A stretch of DNA of 64,000 nucleotides from assembly GCF_021389935.1 (NCBI RefSeq), contig NZ_CP089979.1:1841001-1905000 (forward strand). The letters run 5' to 3'. Below the pieces are notes generated by a model, which saw only the letters and a list, made by a program, of their open reading frames with translations, was not told the DNA's origin and searched no databases. The stretch's first letter is position 1, and every line of letters starts with the position of its first letter. The stretch comes from Fulvivirga ligni (GTDB taxonomy: Bacteria; Bacteroidota; Bacteroidia; Cytophagales; Cyclobacteriaceae). Made by a program: the position numbers and the translations under genes. Positions 9,154 through 16,549 of this stretch are shown one piece after another.

Positions 9154-9504
9154 CCATCATTTATGTAATTATTTAAATATTTTATTGTTTTTCAGGTCTT
9201 GAAAAATGATGAAATCGAATATTTTAACATTTTCAAAATTGCAACGTTTGCAATTTTAAAATTTGCAAATTATTGTATCAATTCGAGGTGATAATATTAA
9301 AATAACTCACATTTATCGTTAACGATGGTGTAATATATACCCTATAAGTGCTTATTTAGGTCATGGTTTTTTAATCTGGGGGTAAAATTTATACCTGAAT
9401 ATTTCCTAATTACCAATAATTAGCTTTTCTTCGATGTTGAATTGAGCGCTTACTCTTTAGCAGAATATAATTATTACATCAACCTTTTATTTAATTCATT
9501 TATT
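9154..9504. other. Intergenic control region before amtB
   Basis: About 350 bases of AT-rich sequence without a supportable gene. It holds two neighbouring palindromes at 9235-9270 (annotated separately). I see no perfect TAnnTTTG element and no sigma-54 consensus in it. Confidence 0.6.
9235..9270. promoter_or_regulatory. Paired palindromes, operator-like, upstream of amtB
   Basis: AAAATTGCAA (9235-9244) and TTGCAATTTT (9248-9257) form an inverted repeat with a 3-base spacer. Directly after it is the perfect palindrome ATTTGCAAAT (9261-9270). Both share a TTGCAA-type core. The centres are about 20 bp apart, two helical turns. There is no U-tract, so these look like binding sites for a dimeric regulator rather than a terminator. 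The position about 235 bases before amtB suggests nitrogen control, which is an inference. Confidence 0.45.
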
Positions 9505-10824
9505 ATGCAATTATTAGATTTGACAGAATTTTCTTCTTCCATGATCGCTGGTGGAGGCGTAATTCTCGATGAAGCTATGGCTCTTCAGCAAGAGGCAATA
9601 GCTAATGGCCTGTTTACCGCCAATAACATATGGATGATGCTATCTACGGCATTAGTCTTTATTATGCACCTCGGCTTTGCTGGTGTAGAGGCAGGTTTTG
9701 GTCAAGCGAAAAACACTGTAAACATCCTGTTTAAAAACACACTTACACCTATTATAGGAGTTCTTACTTACTTCTTCGTAGGTTTTAACCTTATGTACCC
9801 TGGTTTTGCTGAAGGTGATGCTGGTATATTCGGTTTTGCAGGATTTGGTTTATCGTTACCAGAAAATGGTAACACGGTAGACTATGCTAGTGGTGGTTAT
9901 ACTTACTGGACTGATTTCTTATTTCAGGCCATGTTCGCTGCAACTGCTGCTACAATTGTATCTGGTGCTGTAGCTGAGCGTATCAAATTATCAACTTACT
10001 TAATCTTTACTTTCATTTTCGTTGGCCTTGTATACCCTATAGTAGGTAGCTGGAAATGGGGTGCTGGATGGTTAGATCAATTAGGATTCTATGACTTTGC
10101 AGGTTCTACATTAGTTCACTCTGTAGGTGGCTGGGGAGCTTTAGCAGGTATTATTGTGCTCGGACCAAGAATTGGTAAATATGTAGATGGTAAAGTAATA
10201 GACAAGCCAGGTTCTAGTGTGCCTTTGGCAGTAATAGGTGTATTCTTATTATGGTTAGGCTGGTTTGGTTTCAATGGTGGTTCTGTACTATCTGCTGATC
10301 CTGCTACAGTATCTTATGTACTAGTTACTACATCTTTAGCTGCTTGTACAGGTGGTTTAGGAGCTATGTTCACTGCGCTTATCACTTTCAAAAGACTTGA
10401 CCTTGGTATGGTGCTAAACGGTATTCTTGCTGGTTTAGTAGGTATCACTGCCGGTGCTGATGTAATTTCTCCTAACTGGGCCCTTCTTGTAGGCTTTATT
10501 GCTGGTATCCTGGTTGTAATTTCTGCAATATCATTAGATAAATTCAAACTAGACGATGTAGTAGGTGCTGTTTCAGTACACCTTACTTGTGGTGTGTGGG
10601 GAACATTAGCGGTTGGACTTTTCAGTTCAAATCCAGATCATACCTTAGTAAAACAACTTATCGGAGTAGCAGCTTGTGGTGCTACAGCGTTTATAGCAGC
10701 TTTCATCATATTCTATGCATTGAAATTAACAGTGGGAATCAGAGTATCTGCAGAGCACGAAAGACAAGGGATGGACAGTCATGAGCATGGTATCAGAGGA
10801 TATACCATCGTTTATGATGAATAA
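9505..10824 (+). CDS. amtB: Ammonium transporter
   Basis: Amt/Rh-family inner-membrane channel that takes up ammonium. There are about eleven hydrophobic helices. The family signatures are visible: WMMLSTALVFIMH at the start of the membrane domain, and both pore histidines in LVHSVGGWGALAG and VHLTCGVWGTLAVG. The soluble C-terminal tail (HERQGMDSHEHGIRGY) matches the segment that binds PII in other Amt proteins. I chose ATG 9505 (439 residues); the upstream TTG at 9442 would add 21 non-conserved residues. Neighbours are a porin and glnA, which makes a nitrogen-assimilation group, but no PII gene is present here. Confidence 0.95.
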   Translation: MQLLDLTEFSSSMIAGGGVILDEAMALQQEAIANGLFTANNIWMMLSTALVFIMHLGFAGVEAGFGQAKNTVNILFKNTLTPIIGVLTYFFVGFNLMYPGFAEGDAGIFGFAGFGLSLPENGNTVDYASGGYTYWTDFLFQAMFAATAATIVSGAVAERIKLSTYLIFTFIFVGLVYPIVGSWKWGAGWLDQLGFYDFAGSTLVHSVGGWGALAGIIVLGPRIGKYVDGKVIDKPGSSVPLAVIGVFLLWLGWFGFNGGSVLSADPATVSYVLVTTSLAACTGGLGAMFTALITFKRLDLGMVLNGILAGLVGITAGADVISPNWALLVGFIAGILVVISAISLDKFKLDDVVGAVSVHLTCGVWGTLAVGLFSSNPDHTLVKQLIGVAACGATAFIAAFIIFYALKLTVGIRVSAEHERQGMDSHEHGIRGYTIVYDE

Positions 10825-10860
10825 AATGCATTAACATCTTATCAACAATATTAGAAGTCA

Positions 10861-10891
10861 CCCTGGAAGAGCTCTCACCCATCTTCCAGGG
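10861..10891 (+). other. Stem-loop between amtB and the porin gene
   Basis: CCCTGGAAGA (10861-10870) pairs perfectly with TCTTCCAGGG (10882-10891) around an 11-base loop. No T-run follows, so it may stabilise or attenuate the amtB-porin transcript rather than end it. Confidence 0.55.
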
Positions 10892-10942
10892 CCTTATATG
10901 ACTTCACAGCTAACATAACTATTAACCTTAACACAAATTAAA

Positions 10943-12124
10943 ATGAAAAAGTATTATTTATTACTAATGATAGCTACTTTTTTAGGAACGGTAGAAGTAA
11001 ACGCTCAGGACGATGAAGTAGAAGAGTCAAAACCGGCTCTTAGTATTTCAGGTTCTGTGGATGCTTATTACAGGCTAAATTTTTCAGCGCGCAATAAAGT
11101 GGATGACAACTTTGGGTATGCTGCTCCAGGGACATCTTTCGCTAATTTACCAGGCTTTGCTTTGGGGATGGCCAACATTGTAACCTCTTACGAAGGGGAA
11201 AAAGCTGGATTTGTAGCTGATTTAGTATTTGGTCCTAGAGGTGAAGATGCTGTTTTTGGCTCTCCATTATATAATGCAGGCCGCGGGAGCTCTCAAATAG
11301 TGAACCAATTATATGCTTACTGGAATGTGAGTGATGCGGTAACCTTAACTTTAGGAAATTTCAATACTTATTTAGGTTATGAAGTAATCTCACCTGCTTC
11401 TAATTTTAATTACTCTACTTCTTACATGTTTTCTTACGGTCCCTTCTCTCATACTGGGTTGAAAGCAGATTTTGCATTTTCAGATGATGTTAGTGCTATG
11501 CTAGCTATCATGAACCCAACTGATATGACAGAATTGAACGTTACAGGAACTTATACACTTGGAGCTCAGATAGGATTTGGAGGAGCTTACCTTAATTTCC
11601 TATATGGAGATCAAGATGGTAAACTTGATGAGGATTTTGATGGACCGGGCGAGAATTCTGCTGGTACTACTTTTCAAGTTGATCTTACAGGTGGATGGGA
11701 TCTTTCAGATGCTGTTTACTTAGGTGTTAATGCCACTTACAATACTACATCTGCAGGTGAAGCCATAGATGCATTAGGTCAATTGGAAGATGCCGATGGA
11801 GATGGATCTGGATTTTATGGTGTGGCTGGCTACTTTCAGGTAGCAGCATCAGAAGCTTTTTCTGTAGGCGCAAGAGTGGAGTACTTTAAAATGTTCAATG
11901 GTGGGCTTATTGATGGTTCAGGAGCTGCTCCTATCGGTTATGATGCCGATGGAGATGGAAGTGTAATCGATCTAACACTTTCAGCTAATTATAAAGTAGG
12001 TAATCTTACTATCATTCCTGAATTCAGACTTGATTCTACATCAGAGGATTATTTCTACGACAAGGATTATGAAGCTAGCAAAAGCCTAAGTTCTTTCGTT
12101 TTAGCAGCTGTTTATTCTTTTTAA
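10943..12124 (+). CDS. BBP2/OmpL-like outer-membrane porin
   Basis: Outer-membrane beta-barrel, probably of the BBP2 (putative beta-barrel porin-2, OmpL-like) family. A signal peptide ends at residues ~20-22 (VEVNAQ). The mature N-terminus reads ALSISGSVDAYYRLNF, and alternating strands fill the remaining length to a terminal aromatic residue (FVLAAVYSF), the usual barrel-assembly signal. Three acidic segments, one after LYGD and two containing DADGDGS, lie in what should be surface loops and look like calcium-binding loops. The place between amtB and glnA suggests that it passes ammonium or small nitrogen compounds, which is inferred only. Confidence 0.8.
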   Translation: MKKYYLLLMIATFLGTVEVNAQDDEVEESKPALSISGSVDAYYRLNFSARNKVDDNFGYAAPGTSFANLPGFALGMANIVTSYEGEKAGFVADLVFGPRGEDAVFGSPLYNAGRGSSQIVNQLYAYWNVSDAVTLTLGNFNTYLGYEVISPASNFNYSTSYMFSYGPFSHTGLKADFAFSDDVSAMLAIMNPTDMTELNVTGTYTLGAQIGFGGAYLNFLYGDQDGKLDEDFDGPGENSAGTTFQVDLTGGWDLSDAVYLGVNATYNTTSAGEAIDALGQLEDADGDGSGFYGVAGYFQVAASEAFSVGARVEYFKMFNGGLIDGSGAAPIGYDADGDGSVIDLTLSANYKVGNLTIIPEFRLDSTSEDYFYDKDYEASKSLSSFVLAAVYSF

Positions 12125-12134
12125 TTAAAATTAT

Positions 12135-12668
12135 ATGACTTTAACTCCGGCGATATTGTTTTCTGTGATACTTCTCATTACCCCTCATAAAGGAGAGGTG
12201 GTGGATAGTCTATCTTATCAGGAAGTAATATCGTGTGAGGGGGTGGCTAAACAAACTCTATATGAGAGTTTATCACTGGCCATGTATTCTATTTATGATA
12301 GTGCTTCAGTAAATATTGTAAATGAAAACACCATTAATATAAAGGTGGATATTACAGTGGCGAATAGCATTGTGGGCAAAGTAGGAAACCCTGCCGGAGA
12401 GCTTGATTTTACCATTGACGTTGACGTAAAAGATGAAAAATTCAGGTATAGAGCATATGATTTTTATTTCACTCCAATGGAGCGTAATCGCTACGGAAGG
12501 TTTGAATTAAAGGGAAAAAAAGAAGCTGTGATAGAAGAAGAATTTAAGCAGCGTAAAGCTTTGCTCAAAAAAATAAAAAGCGAAAGTGAGGAGTATTTGT
12601 CAGACCTCGCTGCCAGGCTGAAATCTGAAATAATAAAAGAAAAAGACAACGAAACAACTGAATGGTAA
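12135..12668 (+). CDS. Secreted protein, possibly DUF4468 (TBP-like fold)
   Basis: A short hydrophobic N-terminus (MTLTPAILFSVILLITPHKG) could export the protein. The body has a pattern seen in DUF4468-type proteins: LSYQEVISCEGVAKQTLYESL at the start and a strand-rich middle (INIKVDITVANSIVGKVG, then FTIDVDVKDEKFRYRAYDF). The C-terminus is a lysine/glutamate-rich helix. No catalytic residues stand out. It begins 10 bases after the porin gene and ends 23 bases before glnA, so it probably belongs to that transcript. The family call is tentative. Confidence 0.6.
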   Translation: MTLTPAILFSVILLITPHKGEVVDSLSYQEVISCEGVAKQTLYESLSLAMYSIYDSASVNIVNENTINIKVDITVANSIVGKVGNPAGELDFTIDVDVKDEKFRYRAYDFYFTPMERNRYGRFELKGKKEAVIEEEFKQRKALLKKIKSESEEYLSDLAARLKSEIIKEKDNETTEW

Positions 12669-12691
12669 CTAATAACTAATAAATCAAAACT

Positions 12692-13714
12692 ATGGGAAAA
12701 TCAAAACTCGAATACGTATGGCTTGATGGGTACAAGCCTACGCAAAGCTTGAGAAGCAAAACTAAAATTGTTTCTGACTTTGATGGAAAACTAGAAAGCT
12801 GCCCAATATGGTCATTCGACGGTAGTTCTACCGAGCAGGCTGAAGGAAACTCTTCAGATTGTCTGTTAAAGCCTGTAGCAATATTCCCGGATCCAGACAG
12901 AAAAAATGGATACCTGGTAATGACATCTGTACTTAACCCTGATGGTACTCCACACGTAACTAACGGTCGTGCTCTAATCGATGATGATGATAACGACTTC
13001 TGGTTCGGATTTGAGCAAGAATATTTCTTGTGGGATCCTTCTACTAACCTTCCATTAGGTTTCCCTACTGGTGGTTATCCTCGTCCTCAAGGGCCTTACT
13101 ACTGCTCAGTAGGTGCTAAAAATGCATATGGTAGAGAAATTATCGAAGAGCATTTAGATCTTTGCCTTGAAGCAGGTATCAATGTAGAAGGTATTAATGC
13201 TGAAGTAGCTACAGGACAGTGGGAATTCCAAATTTTCGCTAAAGGTGCTGAGCAAGCAGGTGATCAAATTTGGATTGCCAGATATTTATTAGAAAGAACA
13301 GCTGAAAAATATGGTTTGTCTATCAACTGGCATCCTAAGCCATTAAAAGGCGACTGGAATGGATCTGGTATGCACGCTAACTTCTCTAACAGCGCTCTTA
13401 GAACTGCAGGCACTAAAGATGTATATGATACTATCTGTGAAGCATTCGGACCTGTAATTAAAGAGCACATTGCTGTATACGGTGCTGATAACGATCAGAG
13501 ATTAACTGGAGCTCACGAGACTCAGTCTATCGATAAATTTAGCTATGGAGTATCTGATAGAGGTGCTTCTATAAGAATTCCTATCGCAACCGTAGAAAAC
13601 GGATGGAAAGGATGGTTGGAAGATAGAAGACCTGCTTCTAACGGTGATCCTTATAAAATTGCGGCCAGAATTATCAAAACTGTAAAATCAGTTTCTGAGC
13701 CAGTATCAGCTTAA
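12692..13714 (+). CDS. glnA: Glutamine synthetase, eukaryotic-type (GSII)
   Basis: Makes glutamine from glutamate, ammonia and ATP in the cytosol. The sequence is of the short type II form (340 residues) and begins with the GSII signature KLEYVWLDGYKPTQSLRSKT, followed by WSFDGSSTEQAEG (residues 40-52). Metal and substrate ligands are visible: Glu108 and Glu110 (FGFEQEY), Glu171 and Glu178 (GINAEVATGQWEFQ), and HANFS of the glutamate-binding loop (GSGMHANFS). The adenylylation site of the bacterial GSI type is absent, so control by GlnE is not expected. It forms a nitrogen module with amtB and is closed by a terminator. Confidence 0.95.
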   Translation: MGKSKLEYVWLDGYKPTQSLRSKTKIVSDFDGKLESCPIWSFDGSSTEQAEGNSSDCLLKPVAIFPDPDRKNGYLVMTSVLNPDGTPHVTNGRALIDDDDNDFWFGFEQEYFLWDPSTNLPLGFPTGGYPRPQGPYYCSVGAKNAYGREIIEEHLDLCLEAGINVEGINAEVATGQWEFQIFAKGAEQAGDQIWIARYLLERTAEKYGLSINWHPKPLKGDWNGSGMHANFSNSALRTAGTKDVYDTICEAFGPVIKEHIAVYGADNDQRLTGAHETQSIDKFSYGVSDRGASIRIPIATVENGWKGWLEDRRPASNGDPYKIAARIIKTVKSVSEPVSA

Positions 13715-13737
13715 GCTGAAAAGTCAATTAGCTATAA

Positions 13738-13770
13738 AAGAAGGAGGGCTTAGTCCTCCTTCTTTTTTTT
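13738..13770 (+). terminator. Terminator after glnA (usable in both directions)
   Basis: AAGAAGGAGG (13738-13747) pairs with CCTCCTTCTT (13755-13764) around a 7-base loop, followed by a run of Ts to 13770. It overlaps the last codons of the converging minus-strand gene. Confidence 0.9.
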
Positions 13771-14037
13771 GAACATAGTTTCAAACGCATTTCTTAGTTC
13801 ATGAGCGGCTTTTTGCAAGCTCTTCTCCACATCATCAAACTTGTCCTTATTGTTATTTCTGAAGTTATTGATCTCCTCATTAAGCTTATCTCCGCTTCTC
13901 TTCAGTTCATTAATTTCGTCAGCATATTCTACCTTAGCTCTTTCTTTGGCTTTGTGAAGATCTTCTATTAGGCCATCTATGCCTTTCCCAATGTCCTGAA
14001 ACATCTTCTCGGCCCGTCCTTGTTGTTCTGTTTTCAT
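13750..14037 (-). CDS. Coiled-coil protein of unknown function
   Basis: 95 residues, highly charged, almost entirely predicted helix with heptad-like spacing (IDGLIEDLHKAKERAKVEY, then LKRSGDKLNEEINNF). There is no signal peptide or membrane segment, so it is probably cytosolic. It resembles phasin-like or apolipoprotein-like small helical proteins in general character, but I recognise no specific family. The C-terminal KKKKED is encoded by the glnA terminator stem. It stands alone and points away from the cmk operon. Confidence 0.7.
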   Translation of the reverse strand: MKTEQQGRAEKMFQDIGKGIDGLIEDLHKAKERAKVEYADEINELKRSGDKLNEEINNFRNNNKDKFDDVEKSLQKAAHELRNAFETMFKKKKED

Positions 14038-14196
14038 AGTTTTTGAGTTTTAAACATGATTATAATAACAACGTGAAAAACAATTTATAGTTGAATAACC
14101 TTTAGATATTACATTAGAAATCAGATGAATTATAGGCTGTTTCCATGATCTTACGAATAAGCTTATAATTGATTACAGAACTAAGCTTTTATGCTT

Positions 14197-14204
14197 TATA
14201 TTTG
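14197..14204 (+). promoter_or_regulatory. -7 promoter element (TATATTTG) for the small lipoprotein and cmk
   Basis: Perfect TAnnTTTG match, 11 bases before the ATG of the small lipoprotein, so the leader would be only a few bases long. The -33 element is not clear. Confidence 0.6.
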
Positions 14205-14215
14205 TGACACTAACG

Positions 14216-14350
14216 ATGAAGTTATTTTTTAAATATAGTGTATTAATTGGCCTTTCTTTTTTGTTAACGGTAGGATGTGCCTCCGGCAAAAAGAGAAATG
14301 GTAAATTAAAGAAAGGGAAGCCAATTCCCTGCCCTATGAAAGACTGCTAA
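14216..14350 (+). CDS. Small lipoprotein (44 residues)
   Basis: A short gene that is easily missed. It encodes a short basic N-terminus, a hydrophobic stretch (SVLIGLSFLLTV) and a lipobox ending in Cys21 (LTVGC), so it should be lipidated and exported. The mature part is only ~24 residues, rich in Lys and Gly, and ends PIPCPMKDC with two further cysteines (39 and 44). It has its own -7 element and stops one base before the cmk ATG, so the two are almost surely cotranscribed. I recognise no named family. The function is unknown; the paired cysteines might bind metal or form a disulfide. Confidence 0.75.
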   Translation: MKLFFKYSVLIGLSFLLTVGCASGKKRNGKLKKGKPIPCPMKDC

Positions 14351-14351
14351 C

Positions 14352-15053
14352 ATGAAGAAAATTATACTGGCTATTGATGGATATTCAGCGTGTGGAAAGA
14401 GTAGTACTGCCAAGGCAGTAGCTGCAGAGCTGAATTATACCTATATAGATACAGGAGCCATGTACAGAGCGGTAACGCTTTACTTTCACGAGCATCACGT
14501 TAGCCTTACCAATGATAAAGAGGTAGAAAAAGCCCTTAATAATATTGATATTACTTTTCATAACAACGCTGAAAAAGAAACTGAAACGTTTCTCAATGGC
14601 TTAAACGTGGAAGACGAAATCAGGAAGATGTATATTTCTGAAAAAGTGAGCCATGTGAGCAGCCTTGCAGCTGTGAGAGAGGCTATGGTGGCTCAGCAGC
14701 GTAAGCTAGGTAAGAAGAGCGGCATAGTGATGGATGGGAGAGATATTGGCACTGTGGTATTTCCAGAGGCGGAACTCAAAGTATTTATGTTTGCTGATGT
14801 ATATGTAAGAGCAGGTCGCAGACAAAAAGAGCTCATGGAAAAAGGCCAGCTGGTAGATCTTAGTGATATCATTCAGAATTTAGAGAAAAGAGATAAGATA
14901 GATAGTACTCGTGAGGTAAGCCCTTTAAGGCAGGCCAAAGATGCTATTGAATTAGATAGTTCTTTCTTAACCTTAGAAGAGCAAGTTGACCATATTGTGA
15001 GATTAGCTCTGGGTAAGATTTTGGAAGAAAAGAAAGAAACAATTAGCGCCTAG
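14352..15053 (+). CDS. cmk: (d)CMP kinase
   Basis: Phosphorylates CMP and dCMP with ATP, for nucleotide supply. The P-loop lies in IDGYSACGKSSTAK (residues 8-21). The CMP-binding motif DTGAMYRAVTLYF and the adenylate-kinase-like lid region (DGRDIGTVVFPEAELKVFM, then RAGRRQKEL) are all present. The length of 233 residues is usual. The ATG is one base after the stop of the small lipoprotein. The stop lies inside the terminator hairpin. Confidence 0.95.
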   Translation: MKKIILAIDGYSACGKSSTAKAVAAELNYTYIDTGAMYRAVTLYFHEHHVSLTNDKEVEKALNNIDITFHNNAEKETETFLNGLNVEDEIRKMYISEKVSHVSSLAAVREAMVAQQRKLGKKSGIVMDGRDIGTVVFPEAELKVFMFADVYVRAGRRQKELMEKGQLVDLSDIIQNLEKRDKIDSTREVSPLRQAKDAIELDSSFLTLEEQVDHIVRLALGKILEEKKETISA

Positions 15054-15070
15054 AAACGACGCTAATTTTT
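15041..15070 (+). terminator. Terminator overlapping the cmk stop
   Basis: AATTAGCG (15041-15048) pairs with CGCTAATT (15060-15067) around an 11-base loop, with Ts to 15070. The cmk stop codon is in the loop. Confidence 0.75.
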
Positions 15071-15116
15071 ATTTGTTTTAAATTATTACATTAATTTTAA
15101 TTGTAGGAAAAATTGT

Positions 15117-15124
15117 TAATTTTG
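15117..15124 (+). promoter_or_regulatory. -7 promoter element (TAATTTTG) of the nqr operon
   Basis: Perfect TAnnTTTG match 41 bases before the nqrA ATG, just after the cmk terminator. A TTG at 15101-15103 is closer than the usual -33 spacing. Confidence 0.65.
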
Positions 15125-15165
15125 CCTCGATTTTAAAAGATGAGATTTCAATCTTAAAGTATAGC

Positions 15166-16530
15166 ATGTCTAAATTCATCAAGCTAAAAAAGGGGTTTGA
15201 TATCAACCTGGCGGGCAAAGCTGAGAAGAAGATCGCGGAAGTAGGACAACCCGAAACTTTTGCGTACAAGCCCACGAGTTTTCACGGTATTTTAAGGCCA
15301 AAATTAAAAGTTAAGGAAGGTGATGTTGTAAAAGCAGGAACTCCTATACTTTTTGACAAGACGAACGATAAAGTGCTTCATGCAGCTCCTGTGAGCGGTG
15401 AGGTAGTTGAGATCAGACGAGGAGAGAAGAGAAAAATTCTTGAGATCGTAATCTTGGCCGATAAAGAGATCGAATTTGAAAGCTTCCAAAAATATTCAAC
15501 TTCAGAGTTAAGCACTTTAACTAAAGAAGCTGCCATAGAGCAAATGCTTGCTGGTGGTGTATGGCCTAACATTATCCAAAGACCATACGGAGTTATTGCT
15601 GACCCTGCAGAAGCGCCTAAGGCAATTTTCATTTCTGCATTTGACACCCATCCTCTTGCACCTGACTTTGATGTATTATTCAAAGGTCAGGAAGTTGCAT
15701 TTCAGGCTGGTATAGATGTGCTAAAGAAACTTACCACTGGTACAGTGCACGTAAACATTGATGCAGATGCTGAGGTTTCTCCGGTATTCTCTCAAGTAAA
15801 GAATGCACAAATCAATAAATTCTCAGGTCCACACCCTGCTGGTAACGTAGGTGTTCAGATCCACCACTTAGATCCTATTAGTAAAGGGGACGTGGCATGG
15901 ACAGTAACTCCTTTCGGTGTTATCCAAATAGGTAAGTTATTCCTGGAAGGTAAGCACGATGCTTCAAGAGTAATAGCAGTAGCTGGTTCTGAAGTGAGCA
16001 AGCCTCAATACTACAAAACTTATACTGGAGCCAGTATCAAAAAGTTTGTAGAAGGAAACCTTACTAATGATCACGTGAGATACGTGGCTGGAAACGCTCT
16101 TACAGGAGAAAAGATCGCTATCAATGGCCACTTAGGTCACTTTGATAATTTATTGACTGTACTTCCAGAAGGAGACCAATATGAAATGTTAGGTTGGATT
16201 TTACCTACCACTAAGAAGTTAAGTTTCCAAAGAGCATTCGGTCTACTTTCTTTCCTTAATCCTAAGAAAGAGTATGTTATCGATACAAATACCAAGGGTG
16301 AGCCAAGAGCTTTTGTTCAAACAGGAGTATTTGAGAAGGTAATGCCAATGGATATTCTTCCTACTTATTTATTGAAAGCTATTTTAGCTGAAGATTTTGA
16401 TGAGATGGAAGCTTTAGGTATTTACGAGGTTATCGAAGAGGATTTAGCTCTTTGTGAATTCGTGGATGTTTCTAAACATGAGATCCAGGAGATTCTTCGT
16501 GAAGGAATTAATTTGATTCAATATAGTTAA
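15166..16530 (+). CDS. nqrA: Na+-translocating NADH:quinone reductase subunit A
   Basis: Peripheral cytoplasmic subunit of the Na+-pumping respiratory complex Nqr. It starts with the typical KLKKGFDINLAGKAE sequence and a domain related to RnfC and Complex I Nuo51 (GVIADPAEAPKAIFISAFDTHPLAPD). The length of 454 is normal. No metal-cluster motif is expected or seen. It is the first gene of nqrABCDE, with its own -7 element and a ~40-base leader. Confidence 0.95.
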   Translation: MSKFIKLKKGFDINLAGKAEKKIAEVGQPETFAYKPTSFHGILRPKLKVKEGDVVKAGTPILFDKTNDKVLHAAPVSGEVVEIRRGEKRKILEIVILADKEIEFESFQKYSTSELSTLTKEAAIEQMLAGGVWPNIIQRPYGVIADPAEAPKAIFISAFDTHPLAPDFDVLFKGQEVAFQAGIDVLKKLTTGTVHVNIDADAEVSPVFSQVKNAQINKFSGPHPAGNVGVQIHHLDPISKGDVAWTVTPFGVIQIGKLFLEGKHDASRVIAVAGSEVSKPQYYKTYTGASIKKFVEGNLTNDHVRYVAGNALTGEKIAINGHLGHFDNLLTVLPEGDQYEMLGWILPTTKKLSFQRAFGLLSFLNPKKEYVIDTNTKGEPRAFVQTGVFEKVMPMDILPTYLLKAILAEDFDEMEALGIYEVIEEDLALCEFVDVSKHEIQEILREGINLIQYS

Positions 16531-16549
16531 CAGAATATAGATTCATAGG

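Noticed and set aside
9442-9504. Upstream TTG start for amtB
   Set aside because: Adds 21 residues not seen in the family; ATG 9505 gives the usual N-terminus.
10861-10891. Hairpin after amtB as a terminator
   Set aside because: The stem is good but no T-run follows, so it is listed as a stem-loop only.
15099-15103. -33 promoter element before nqrA
   Set aside because: The TTG there is only 13 bases from the -7 element, against about 19 expected; similar short spacings elsewhere were not strong enough to report.
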